From UBA6926 sp045562535 (GTDB lineage Bacteria > Chloroflexota > Dehalococcoidia > UBA6926): a DNA stretch of 64,000 nt. Below are positions 18,365-26,403 of the stretch, one piece after another. The stretch is taken from contig JBJKVP010000008.1 in NCBI GenBank assembly GCA_045562535.1, positions 1 to 64,000 of the forward strand, read 5' to 3'. The position numbers were made by a program, and so were the translations under genes. Under the pieces are notes generated by a model. That model had not been told where the DNA came from and did not search any database. It was given only the letters and a program-made list of their open reading frames with translations. Every line of letters starts with the position of its first letter. Positions within the stretch are counted from its first letter, which is position 1.

Positions 18365-19360
18365 ATGTCTAATGAGAATGGAATACTAGTAATAGCGGAA
18401 TCAACATCAGAGGGCGATTTCAAACCTGCCACTGCAGAATTGCTAAGTGCAGCATCCAGCCTTTCCAAAGATCTAAACGAGCCCATCTCTGTGGCACTTA
18501 TCGGCAGTGGTGTAGCAAATAGATCAAATGACGCGATTGCTTTAGGTGCCGATAAAGTTTATGTGGTTGACGATCCTATTTTCGAGAACTACCTGAATGA
18601 GACTTACACCGTCGCAGTAGAAGAGATCGCTGCGCAAGTAAATCCAAGAATCATACTTATGGGACACACACCTAACGGCAGGGAACTCGGTCCTAGCGTC
18701 GCAGTTAAATTAGAAACTGGTATCGCAACCGACACAACTAGCCTTGATATTGTTGATGGACAATTGGAGGCGACCCGGTCACTAAGCGGAGGATTATTTC
18801 GCCAAAAGACAGGTTTCCCTAAAGTACCTAACATAGCAACCGTACATCCTAAATCTTATGATGGCGCTGAACCTGATACATCGCGAACTGGAGAAACTGT
18901 AAACGTTTCGGTAAGTGTAGATGCAGGCCAATTGCGTTCGAAATTTGTTAGTCATACCGAAGCGGTTTCTGAAGGTATCAAACTTGAGGATGCGAAAGTA
19001 ATAATATGCGGTGGCAGAGGAATGGGCAGCAAGGAAGCATTCGATGGGCTTTATGAACTTACTGGATTAATCCAAGAGTCCGCTGTTGCCTCTACAAGAG
19101 CCGCTTCCGATTCTGAGTTTTGCGGCCAAGAATTGATGATAGGAATTACAGGTAAAGTAGTGAGCCCTGAGGTTTACTTAGCAATAGCGCTTTCGGGAGC
19201 TAGCCAACATATGGCTGGATGCTCGGGGTCAAAAAATATCGTGGCAATTAACAAGGATCCAGAGGCAAATATATTCAAGGAATCTCAATATGGAGTTGTT
19301 GGTGATTATCAAGCGGTAGTCCCCGCTTTCTTGGATGAACTCAAAAAGCTAGACGGTTAA
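18365..19360 (+). CDS. etfA: Electron transfer flavoprotein alpha subunit
   Basis: FAD-carrying subunit of EtfAB. 331 residues: an N-terminal alpha/beta domain (IALGADKVYVVDD, GHTPNGRELGPSVAVKL) and the C-terminal FAD domain (IICGGRGMGSKEAF, STRAASDSEF, GITGKVVSPEVYLAIALSG, NIVAINKDPEANIF). The usual G-Q-T-G-K is G-I-T-G-K here. With etfB and the divergent Fe-S oxidoreductase it forms an electron route into the quinone pool. The start is an ATG at 18365 after GGGAG. Confidence 0.96.
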   Translation: MSNENGILVIAESTSEGDFKPATAELLSAASSLSKDLNEPISVALIGSGVANRSNDAIALGADKVYVVDDPIFENYLNETYTVAVEEIAAQVNPRIILMGHTPNGRELGPSVAVKLETGIATDTTSLDIVDGQLEATRSLSGGLFRQKTGFPKVPNIATVHPKSYDGAEPDTSRTGETVNVSVSVDAGQLRSKFVSHTEAVSEGIKLEDAKVIICGGRGMGSKEAFDGLYELTGLIQESAVASTRAASDSEFCGQELMIGITGKVVSPEVYLAIALSGASQHMAGCSGSKNIVAINKDPEANIFKESQYGVVGDYQAVVPAFLDELKKLDG

Positions 19361-19367
19361 TAATTTA

Positions 19368-19808
19368 ATGGATAACGATTTCAGCATCAATATCGAGGAA
19401 ATTAATAAGAATCTTGATGATGCTGAAGTAGTTACCTTGTTTTTTCCGCTCTTAAGAAAAACATTACTTCTTGATCTAAGATATGGTGATGAATACGATC
19501 CTATAGTAACGGTAATGCCCATGGTAAATAGTCCAGCCGAGCGAATGGAAACTATTCAGAAATTACGGCCCAATCTGGCCAAGCCCGAAAAGATAGTGTT
19601 TATCCCTTGGCCAAAGTATGCATCAAGCCTTGTAAGGCTTGGTTTGTATGATTCCATAAAAGAACGTCTGCAGACGATAGGTCGATCCAAACCAGTAACG
19701 GATTTAAGATCTGCATTAAAAACGCTAGAAGAAACAGAAAGAGATGAAATCGCAGCTGTAATAAAAGGGAAAGGATACCGTACAATATGGCAGTCAGGTG
19801 ATAAGTAG
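19368..19808 (+). CDS. Conserved hypothetical protein (146 aa) coupled to etfBA
   Basis: Family not recognised. It starts 7 bp after the etfA stop, so it is very probably cotranscribed. The protein is soluble with no cysteine; it has a short beta-rich N-terminal half (VVTLFFPLLRKTLLLDLRYG, IVTVMPMV), a basic WPKY motif in the middle (IVFIPWPKYASSLVRLG) and a helical C-terminus. The length and position suggest an accessory factor of the Etf system, but this is inference from context only. Confidence 0.72.
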   Translation: MDNDFSINIEEINKNLDDAEVVTLFFPLLRKTLLLDLRYGDEYDPIVTVMPMVNSPAERMETIQKLRPNLAKPEKIVFIPWPKYASSLVRLGLYDSIKERLQTIGRSKPVTDLRSALKTLEETERDEIAAVIKGKGYRTIWQSGDK

Positions 19809-19896
19809 AAAAACTGTCTCTTACCGTTAGTTGATAAAACAATTCATTTAGATATTATCATTCACATCTAGACAAGAACAAACCTCGAGATTGGTT

Positions 19897-20754
19897 ATGC
19901 ATTTGAACGTGGTTAATTCATATATAGAAATAACAAAGCCAAGAGTGACCCTACTATTGGCTTTCATGGGTTTTTGTTCAGCTGTAGGCGCATACCATTC
20001 GATTGGCGGTGCATTCCCTTTATCAGACATATTGCTAATTACTCTTGGAATATTGCTAGGCTCTGGAGGAGCCAATGGATTAACGAATTACCTCGATAGG
20101 GATCTGGATTTAAGAATGGAGAGAACCAAACATAGAAGCCTACCTACTCAACGCATAAATCCTCACTATTTAGGGCTTTTGTGGTCTTCCTCGCTGGTGG
20201 TTATAGGATTATCTATAGCTCTCTCATTTAATTATTACGCGATGCTCGCAGGAATAGCAGGCACTCTTTGTTCTGTAATCTTCCGAAAAACAGAGCTCAC
20301 GCATTTCTTAGGTGGAGCATCCAGCGCGTCTCCTGTGATCATAGGTTGGATAGCAATAGATCCAAACATGAGCTCAACTCTCGCACTTGTAGGCTTATTT
20401 GTAATGCTATGGGTAATCCACCATGTATGGGCAATAATGTTGTTTTATCAATCGGACTACTTGCAAGCCGGTGTGCAAATTTTCCCTTTACGATCCACAA
20501 GAAAAACTGTAATGCCAGTATTTTGGGTGATTGCTATTACGTTAATCGTTTTAACTATAGCCATTACCATAAATTTATCTGCTATCTCATTAGTTTTAGG
20601 TGTTTTGCTCTCCCTATACAATTTTTGGGGTACATTTCAGTTAAACAATCCTTCAATAACAAATTCTATTCAAAGAAAACGCTTTAAAACAGCCAGTTAT
20701 AGCCTTTTGATTGGATTATTCAGCATATTAGCTTTCTTACCAATATTATATTAA
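19897..20754 (+). CDS. UbiA-superfamily prenyltransferase, protohaem IX farnesyltransferase-like
   Basis: Polytopic membrane enzyme that transfers a prenyl group. The first Asp-rich site, NYLDRDLDLRMERTKHRSLP, matches the CtaB/CyoE pattern N-x-x-D-x-x-x-D-x-x-M-x-R-T. The N-terminal ITKPRVTLLL is also CtaB-like. The second half is less typical: SSASPVIIGW stands for the usual A-A-P-P-x-x-G-W and VIHHVWAIMLFYQSDY for the T-P-H-F-W-x-x-x-x-x-x-x-x-D-Y region. No cytochrome oxidase gene is near, so haem O synthesis is likely but unproved. I take ATG 19897 (about 285 aa) over TTG 19891 because only the ATG has correct spacing to the GAGA site. Confidence 0.8.
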   Translation: MHLNVVNSYIEITKPRVTLLLAFMGFCSAVGAYHSIGGAFPLSDILLITLGILLGSGGANGLTNYLDRDLDLRMERTKHRSLPTQRINPHYLGLLWSSSLVVIGLSIALSFNYYAMLAGIAGTLCSVIFRKTELTHFLGGASSASPVIIGWIAIDPNMSSTLALVGLFVMLWVIHHVWAIMLFYQSDYLQAGVQIFPLRSTRKTVMPVFWVIAITLIVLTIAITINLSAISLVLGVLLSLYNFWGTFQLNNPSITNSIQRKRFKTASYSLLIGLFSILAFLPILY

Positions 20755-20812
20755 CTATAGTTAACCTTTGAGAGATAAAATATTGAGTTCAAAAGTAGAA
20801 AAGCAGGGAAAT

Positions 20813-22051
20813 ATGGATTTGCCCTATTTCAAAATTGACCAACCCAATAATCAAAGCGGATCAGCTCGTATTGGTACCCTTGTAACCTCTCATGGAGCCA
20901 TACCTACGCCAGCTTTTTTCCCCGTCGCTACTCAAGGGAGTGTTAAATCTTTGTCCTCGGACGATATTGCAGACACGGGTTACAAAGCATTTATTTCTAA
21001 TGCGTACCACCTCAGTTTAAGACCAGGTATAGGTCCAATAAACAGCATGGGCGGCCTTCATAAATTTATTAACTGGCCAGGAGCAATCGCTACAGATTCA
21101 GGTGGGTTCCAAATTGCCTCCCTCGCAAGAAATATCAGTATTTCAGATGAAGCCGTTACGTTTAGATCTCACATAGACGGATCGTTACATCATCTATCAC
21201 CTGAGACTGCTATAAAAATTCAAGAAGATTTAGGTTCCGATATTATCATGGCATTTGACCAACCTATTTCTTACGGAGCTAACAAAACTGAAGTAACTAC
21301 AGCAATGAGACGAACCCACTCTTGGCTAACTAGATCCGTGAATGCTCACAGGGGAGGTTCCTTATTGTACGGAATTATCCAAGGGGGAACATACCAGGAT
21401 TTAAGGGCCGAATCGTCAAAATTTGTAAGTTCATCTCAAGGTATCCAAGGAATTGCGATCGGTGGACTGAGTTTGGGAGAACCAAAGTCAGTGCTATGGG
21501 AAATGGTCGACATTTCTAAAGACTTAGTATCTCCTAATATGCCTAAACATTTACTTGGGGTAGGGTCACCCGAAGATTTAGTAGAAGGAGTGGGGAGAGG
21601 AATCGATACTTTCGATTGTGTGTTACCGACTCGGATCGCTAGGAAAGGTAGCTTATACACTTCAGAAGGGAGAATAAACGTTACAAATTCTAAATTCCGT
21701 ATATCAACCGATCCGATTTCAAATGACTGTGACTGTTACACCTGTAAAAACTATAGCCTGGGGTACCTCAATCATCTTTTTAAATCCAGTGAATTGTTAG
21801 CGTACAGATTAGGAACAATACATAATTTACGATTTATTTTTCAATTAATGGAAACCCTGAGAGAATCAATCGCTACTGGAAAATACTTAGAGTTCAAGCG
21901 GGATTTCATGAATTCATATGAGCCAGTTCAAGAATCAGTTAGAAGGGAGCAAAAGAGGTTATGGGCTATAAGCCAGGAACGTAAACAGGAAGATATCGAA
22001 CGCTCAATTGAATCTGCTTCCAGTGAAGTTAACAATCAACTCCATGAATAA
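20813..22051 (+). CDS. tgt: tRNA-guanine transglycosylase with divergent substrate loop
   Basis: Exchanges G34 of GUN-anticodon tRNAs for a 7-deazaguanine base (preQ1 in most bacteria) on the queuosine route. Catalytic elements are intact: ATDSGGFQ, GIAIGGLSLGE, the nucleophile Asp in DTFDCVLPTR, and the zinc site CDCYTCKNY with TIHNLR. The base-recognition loop normally D-E-C-T-P or D-E-C-P-P reads FDQPISYG here, so Glu and Cys are replaced by Gln and Pro. I choose ATG 20813 (MDLPYFKID, AGGGA upstream; about 412 aa); TTGs at 20768 and 20783 would add 15 or 10 residues. No queC-F genes are in the window. Confidence 0.92.
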   Translation: MDLPYFKIDQPNNQSGSARIGTLVTSHGAIPTPAFFPVATQGSVKSLSSDDIADTGYKAFISNAYHLSLRPGIGPINSMGGLHKFINWPGAIATDSGGFQIASLARNISISDEAVTFRSHIDGSLHHLSPETAIKIQEDLGSDIIMAFDQPISYGANKTEVTTAMRRTHSWLTRSVNAHRGGSLLYGIIQGGTYQDLRAESSKFVSSSQGIQGIAIGGLSLGEPKSVLWEMVDISKDLVSPNMPKHLLGVGSPEDLVEGVGRGIDTFDCVLPTRIARKGSLYTSEGRINVTNSKFRISTDPISNDCDCYTCKNYSLGYLNHLFKSSELLAYRLGTIHNLRFIFQLMETLRESIATGKYLEFKRDFMNSYEPVQESVRREQKRLWAISQERKQEDIERSIESASSEVNNQLHE

Positions 22052-22063
22052 TTTCGAGCTTAC

Positions 22064-22339
22064 TTAGCCGCCAGCAACTGCTGGAACAATACTTACTTCG
22101 TCTCCTGGTGAAAGTTTGGTATCCAAACCATCTAAAAACCGTACATCTTCTCCATTAACATAGATATTCACAAATCTATGGAGTTCACCAGAATCATTGA
22201 ACAGCCTTTCTTTTATCCCTGGGAATCGCTCGTTCAATAGTGCCAGCGCTCCTGACAGAACATCGCTGTCTGCTTCAAATACATCTACACCATCGGTAAC
22301 TTTTCGCAACGGTGTCGGTATCTTCAATTCAATTGCCAT
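22064..22339 (-). CDS. CysO-like sulfur-carrier protein (MoaD/ThiS fold)
   Basis: A 91-residue beta-grasp ubiquitin-like protein ending in Gly-Gly, the tail that is adenylated and converted to a thiocarboxylate by MoeB/ThiF-type enzymes. Two segments, HRFVNIYVNGEDVRF and the C-terminal IVPAVAGG, agree closely with what I remember of Mycobacterium tuberculosis CysO rather than MoaD of molybdopterin synthase. It lies 98 bp downstream of the NIL-domain gene and is co-directional with the ThrC-type gene, so a role delivering sulfur for amino-acid synthesis is more likely than Mo-cofactor synthesis, although moaA and moaC are 5 kb away. Confidence 0.82.
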   Translation of the reverse strand: MAIELKIPTPLRKVTDGVDVFEADSDVLSGALALLNERFPGIKERLFNDSGELHRFVNIYVNGEDVRFLDGLDTKLSPGDEVSIVPAVAGG

Positions 22340-22437
22340 GTAATAATGCCCCCCTGGTATATTTTTATCATTAAGAAACTATAAACAGTCCAAACTTTTC
22401 ACGCAAATACAAATTCGTGATTTACTGTCTTTTTATA

Positions 22438-22680
22438 CTAACCTTCAATTACGTCGCCTTCAACGGTATCAACCCGAACACCTTTACTTTTAATCCATGA
22501 AATACCGCGGTCGATTTCATCTTTATCACCGTTGAGTTCTAATATTACCCACCCTTGGTCTTCTACTACATTAGCACGTCGTATGTTGGTGGTAATCTCA
22601 AATTCTCTACCTAAAGACCATATTAGTGGGTCCTTGATCAAATCAGGTTTGAACGTGAACCTTACCTTAACGTTAGCCAT
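22438..22680 (-). CDS. NIL-domain protein
   Basis: An 80-residue stand-alone NIL domain, the small ferredoxin-like fold found at the C-terminus of methionine ABC importer ATPases and in proteins for homocysteine synthesis. Visible features are VRFTFKPDLIKDPLIWSLG, the I-x-x-P-x-x-x-x-L start of the domain, and ANVVEDQGWVILELNG. The start is set at ATG 22680, with AGGAG five bases upstream; a GTG at 22683 is too close to that site. It follows thrC by 28 bp, so the two are one transcript. Confidence 0.8.
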   Translation of the reverse strand: MANVKVRFTFKPDLIKDPLIWSLGREFEITTNIRRANVVEDQGWVILELNGDKDEIDRGISWIKSKGVRVDTVEGDVIEG

Positions 22681-22708
22681 CACATCTCCTAACTATATAT
22701 GCACAATA

Positions 22709-23932
22709 TCATAAGGCCTTAAGTGCATCTTCGAAAGCAGCAAAGTCAGGTTCTATTGTTATGGGATTTACAACCGACTCAACTACTTCCTGTGTTTTTA
22801 GCCCATTTCCTGTTATATACGCTACAGTTAGTTCATCAGGTTTAATCGTTCCTTCTTGAGCCAAAGCTCTTAGAACTCCTATAGTCACGCCTCCTGCGGT
22901 CTCAGTAAATATTCCTTCGGTTTCAGCCAACATTTGCATCGACTCAATAATAATCTCATCCGGAACAGCGTGAGCTGTCCCTCCTGTTTCTTCTATAACG
23001 TTTAATCCATAATATCCGTCTGCTGGGTTACCGATGGCCAGAGATTTAGCAATAGTCTGTGGGCGGATTGGTCGAATTTCTTTAGTTCCTTCATCATAAG
23101 CCGTAACAATAGGGGATGAACCAACCGGTTGAGCCATATGCATCTTAGTTGTAGGTTTATCGATTAACCCCACCCTATGAAATTCATTATAGCCTTTCCA
23201 AATTTTTGTAAACATAGACCCCGAAGCAGATGGAATAACAGCATGGTCCGGAGTACGCCATCCTAATTGCTCTGCAACTTCATAACCTAGCGTCTTAGAT
23301 CCTTCTGAATAAAAGGGTCTCACATTAATGTTTACAAATGCCCACCGGTACTGATCGGCTATTTCAGAACAAAGACGATTCACATCATCATAGTTCCCTT
23401 TAACGGCAACCATTGTCGGTCCGTAAATTGCAGCTCCTATAACTTTACCGATCTCTAGGTCGGCAGGAATGAAAACAAATCCCTTCATACCAGCTTTCGC
23501 AGCATGGGCTGCCACTGATCCTGCTAGATTACCTGTAGAGGCACAAGCTATAGTGTCAAAACCAAAATCTCTTGCTGCGGTTGAAGCTACAGCAACCACT
23601 CTATCTTTAAAGGAAAAAGTGGGATTAACACTATCATTTTTCAAATAGAGATTATTTAAGCCCAGAAGTTTACCCAGTCGATCTGCTTTAACTAAAGGGG
23701 TAAATCCAGCATTAAGGTCTACAGGATTCGATCCATCAACAGGTAAGAATTCTGCATACCTCCACATCGAATGTGGACCAGCTTGAATAGACTCTCGCGT
23801 CACAGCTTTCTCTATTGCATCATAATCGTACTGGACTTCGACAGGGCCGAAGCAAAAATCACATACATTCATTGGAGAGAGCGGGTATTCTCTAGAACAC
23901 TCTTTACATTTATGAACGGTTGTATTCGCCAT
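22709..23932 (-). CDS. thrC: Threonine synthase-type PLP enzyme with N-terminal zinc ribbon
   Basis: Fold-type II PLP enzyme, by homology converting O-phosphohomoserine to threonine. The 407-residue protein begins with a four-cysteine zinc-ribbon (C9, C12, C24, C27), then the core: KADRLGKLLGLNNLYLKND, the PLP lysine in FSFKDR, ACASTGNLAGSVAAHA (phosphate/substrate loop) and TAGGVTIGVLRAL. This ribbon form is common in archaea and Chloroflexi. It heads a run with the NIL-domain and CysO-like genes, which raises the question whether it, or a second activity of it, uses a protein thiocarboxylate as sulfur donor. The ATG is at 23932. Confidence 0.87.
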   Translation of the reverse strand: MANTTVHKCKECSREYPLSPMNVCDFCFGPVEVQYDYDAIEKAVTRESIQAGPHSMWRYAEFLPVDGSNPVDLNAGFTPLVKADRLGKLLGLNNLYLKNDSVNPTFSFKDRVVAVASTAARDFGFDTIACASTGNLAGSVAAHAAKAGMKGFVFIPADLEIGKVIGAAIYGPTMVAVKGNYDDVNRLCSEIADQYRWAFVNINVRPFYSEGSKTLGYEVAEQLGWRTPDHAVIPSASGSMFTKIWKGYNEFHRVGLIDKPTTKMHMAQPVGSSPIVTAYDEGTKEIRPIRPQTIAKSLAIGNPADGYYGLNVIEETGGTAHAVPDEIIIESMQMLAETEGIFTETAGGVTIGVLRALAQEGTIKPDELTVAYITGNGLKTQEVVESVVNPITIEPDFAAFEDALKAL

Positions 23933-24055
23933 TTACCACTTTCCTCAAACCATTTTATTAAAAACTCACATCAATATGCGCTTCTTGGAATTCTATCAGA
24001 GGTATCAGTAGGTCACACGTGCATAATTTTAATATTAATGAGTTATTGACATACC

Positions 24056-24089
24056 AAGAGGGCCTCCTATTTTTGGAAGGCCCTCTTTT
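24056..24089. terminator. Hairpin terminator between thrC and the enoyl-CoA hydratase gene
   Basis: AAGAGGGCC(T)CC and GGAAGGCCCTCTT form a GC-rich stem of about 11 bp with one bulge and an A/T loop. It starts 22 bp past the enoyl-CoA hydratase stop on the minus strand. The T-rich run is clearest on the plus strand, so termination on the minus strand may rely on the stem alone. Confidence 0.6.
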
Positions 24090-24110
24090 ATTGACTTTTT
24101 TATACAAAAA

Positions 24111-24959
24111 CTATTTGTTTTGCCAGTTCGGCGCCCGCTTTTCAGCAAAGGCAAGAGGCCCTTCTTTAGAATCTTCAGAACCACCAACTTGCTTATTCAC
24201 CCAATCGCTAAGTTGATAATGTTCGTTAATTTGTAGGTTCCTCCAGTAGTTAGCTACCGCCTTAACTCCTTGAACCGCTATAGGTGCATTTTCACAGATC
24301 ATCTTTGCGATCTCGATCGCCCGAGGTAGAAGATCATCGGGTTCAACTACTTCGTGGACCAATCCCATTCGAAGAGCGACCTCCGGTGTAATCCTATCAC
24401 CTGTGAGTCCAACGTACATTGCTTCACCAAAAGCGACCAGACGTGGGAGAATATGCATTCCCGAGCCAGGCATAATCCCTCTCTTTACTTCAAAAAGGCC
24501 CATGTAGGCTTCTGTGGAAATAATTCTAATATCGGCATCGATTGCTCGTTCAGTTCCGCCTCCAACTGCTAAACCATTTATAGCCGCTATTATCGGCTTA
24601 GGAGACCTAGAAAAAGAAAACAACGATCCAATTGGGCCGCCTTGCTGGCCGCCTGTAATTCTGTAGAGTTCTTTTGCTCTCTCATCTCCATCAATTTCGC
24701 CTTTGCTAAATTTTTCATTAACCTCGGCGATTTGAGTGTTCCGTCCACTCATCTCTCGAAGATCTGCTCCGGCAGAAAAAGCGCGACCATTTCCGGTCAC
24801 AATCCCAGCCCACATTTCTCGATCGTTATTGAAATCATGTAAAGCAACATTGAGTTCTTCGTTCATACTGCCGCCCATAGCATTTAGCGCCTGAGGACGA
24901 TTCATCGTGAAAACCGCGTAATGTTCTTCTTCGTTTTTCTCATAAAGTAAGTCAGCCAT
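24111..24959 (-). CDS. Enoyl-CoA hydratase/isomerase (crotonase family)
   Basis: Crotonase-fold enzyme acting on acyl-CoA thioesters, most simply hydration in beta-oxidation. 282 residues. The oxyanion-hole segments are AFSAGADLREM and INGLAVGGGTERA. Both catalytic glutamates appear to be kept: the Glu of GGGTE and the Glu of LFEVKRGIMPGSG. The insert between residues ~75 and 95 (helical, acidic) makes it slightly longer than the 260-residue norm. The ATG follows TTTGGGGGGAT. With EtfBA nearby it fits fatty-acid or branched-chain degradation, but the acyl substrate cannot be told. Confidence 0.88.
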   Translation of the reverse strand: MADLLYEKNEEEHYAVFTMNRPQALNAMGGSMNEELNVALHDFNNDREMWAGIVTGNGRAFSAGADLREMSGRNTQIAEVNEKFSKGEIDGDERAKELYRITGGQQGGPIGSLFSFSRSPKPIIAAINGLAVGGGTERAIDADIRIISTEAYMGLFEVKRGIMPGSGMHILPRLVAFGEAMYVGLTGDRITPEVALRMGLVHEVVEPDDLLPRAIEIAKMICENAPIAVQGVKAVANYWRNLQINEHYQLSDWVNKQVGGSEDSKEGPLAFAEKRAPNWQNK

Positions 24960-25186
24960 AATCCCCCCAAATTGTTTTATGTTAGAAGCCTTAGATTAGG
25001 TTGCAACCATGGTTCTGTCAAGGTGCACGCCGTAAACTTTGGCTATATATCATTAATCTACAGCCAACTGCCTCAAACTTAATGTCTTTTCTCTGTGATT
25101 AATATTTTTTTTAGTAAATTTACTGAGTATTATGGCTATTACACAAAAGACATTAATTAGATGATTGACTTAACCAATATTAAGCA

Positions 25187-25215
25187 TTGTCGCCATGGCA
25201 TATCAGAGGTATGAT
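25187..25215 (+). promoter_or_regulatory. Promoter of the FBP aldolase/phosphatase gene
   Basis: TTGTCG (25187-25192, 4 of 6) and TATGAT (25210-25215, 5 of 6) with an ideal 17-bp spacer, giving a leader of about 33 nt that holds a GGGGGAGG ribosome site. The rest of the 295-bp region 24960-25254 shows nothing I can name. Confidence 0.5.
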
Positions 25216-25254
25216 TCATGGGTTAGTTAAATTTTTGGGGGAGGATCTTATAAC

Positions 25255-26388
25255 ATGCGATTAACAATCTCAGGGATAAAAGCCGATGTTGGTTCTATTG
25301 GAGGGCATACTGAACCTACCATAGAAATGCTGGATAAAGTAAAAAGTAATGTCGCTCAAGCTATTTCCAGTGGACTTATAATTGATGGTTTCGTGTTTCA
25401 CGTAGGAGACGATATTGCGATTGTGATGACCCATACGAAAGGGAAAGACAACGAGGAAATCCATCAATTTGCTTGGGATAGCTTTCTTGATGCTACAGCA
25501 ATAGCTCAAGAATTCGGGCTTTATGGGGCAGGGCAAGATCTACTGGTCGACGCTCCTTCTGGAAATGTTAGGGGTGCTGGACCTGGAGTAGCAGAAATTG
25601 AGTTCGAGCATGATCCCCAGAAGGGCAACGACACAAGACCCGCCGAGTCTTTTAACGTATTCGCAGCGGATAAGTGTGGCCCCGGTGCATACAACTTACC
25701 GATATTCTTAGGTTTCGCGGATCCTATGTATTGTGGCGGCTTAATGCTTCCTAAAATGATCAATGGTTTCAAATTCCGAATTATTGACATGAATAATACA
25801 GATGGCGACAGCATAATAGAGCTAAACGCACCAGAGGATTACTATAAATTAACAGTCCTCTTGAGAGACAACGAACGATTTGGAATAGAGAGAATATCAT
25901 CCCGTACCTATGAAGACCAAGACTCTGTTGCTATTTCAGCACAGAGACTTCATAACATAGCCGGGACATATACTGGTAAAGATGATCCAATAGCAATAGT
26001 CCGAAATCAAGGCATTTTCCCAGCTCCCGAAGAGCTAGTATCTCCGTTTGCCAAGGCTCACTATATTGGTGGAGATGCTCGAGGTTCTCACGTTATGCCT
26101 TTAATGCCCGTACCAATGAATACACCGGTTACAGGAATCTACTGCTTACCAATTGTTGAGTGTTTAGGTTTCTCGATCAGTGCAGAAGGCAAATTCTCAA
26201 ATCATTACGTTGACTTTTTTGATAACCCTGCTTGGGACCTTACGAGGATGAAAGCACAGGAGAAAGCAATGCATATGAGAGATCAAGGTTGGTCAGGGCC
26301 CGCTATGTTACCGTACTCCGAATTGGAATACAGTGGCTTTAGAAACATTGTTGAGGGACTCGAGGCACAATTCGAAATTTCAGATTGA
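25255..26388 (+). CDS. Fructose-1,6-bisphosphate aldolase/phosphatase (archaeal type, FBPase class V)
   Basis: Bifunctional gluconeogenic enzyme that condenses triose phosphates and then removes the 1-phosphate, making the pathway run one way toward fructose 6-phosphate. The 377-residue protein begins LTISGIKADVGSIGGH, with the metal-binding Asp and His of the family, and contains DLLVDAPSGNVRGAGPG, EFEHDPQKGNDTRPAESF and YIGGDARGSHVMPLMPVP, all typical. This enzyme is common in archaea and in deep-branching or chemolithoautotrophic bacteria. eno and gap for the same pathway are at 56-59 kb. It ends in a true TGA stop and is followed 15 bp later by rdgB. Confidence 0.93.
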   Translation: MRLTISGIKADVGSIGGHTEPTIEMLDKVKSNVAQAISSGLIIDGFVFHVGDDIAIVMTHTKGKDNEEIHQFAWDSFLDATAIAQEFGLYGAGQDLLVDAPSGNVRGAGPGVAEIEFEHDPQKGNDTRPAESFNVFAADKCGPGAYNLPIFLGFADPMYCGGLMLPKMINGFKFRIIDMNNTDGDSIIELNAPEDYYKLTVLLRDNERFGIERISSRTYEDQDSVAISAQRLHNIAGTYTGKDDPIAIVRNQGIFPAPEELVSPFAKAHYIGGDARGSHVMPLMPVPMNTPVTGIYCLPIVECLGFSISAEGKFSNHYVDFFDNPAWDLTRMKAQEKAMHMRDQGWSGPAMLPYSELEYSGFRNIVEGLEAQFEISD

Positions 26389-26403
26389 TTCTGGAGGTGC
26401 ACC

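Noticed and set aside
22064..22339. MoaD of molybdopterin synthase
   Set aside because: Sequence agrees better with CysO, it is linked to thrC and not to moaE, and moaA-moaC form a separate transcript.
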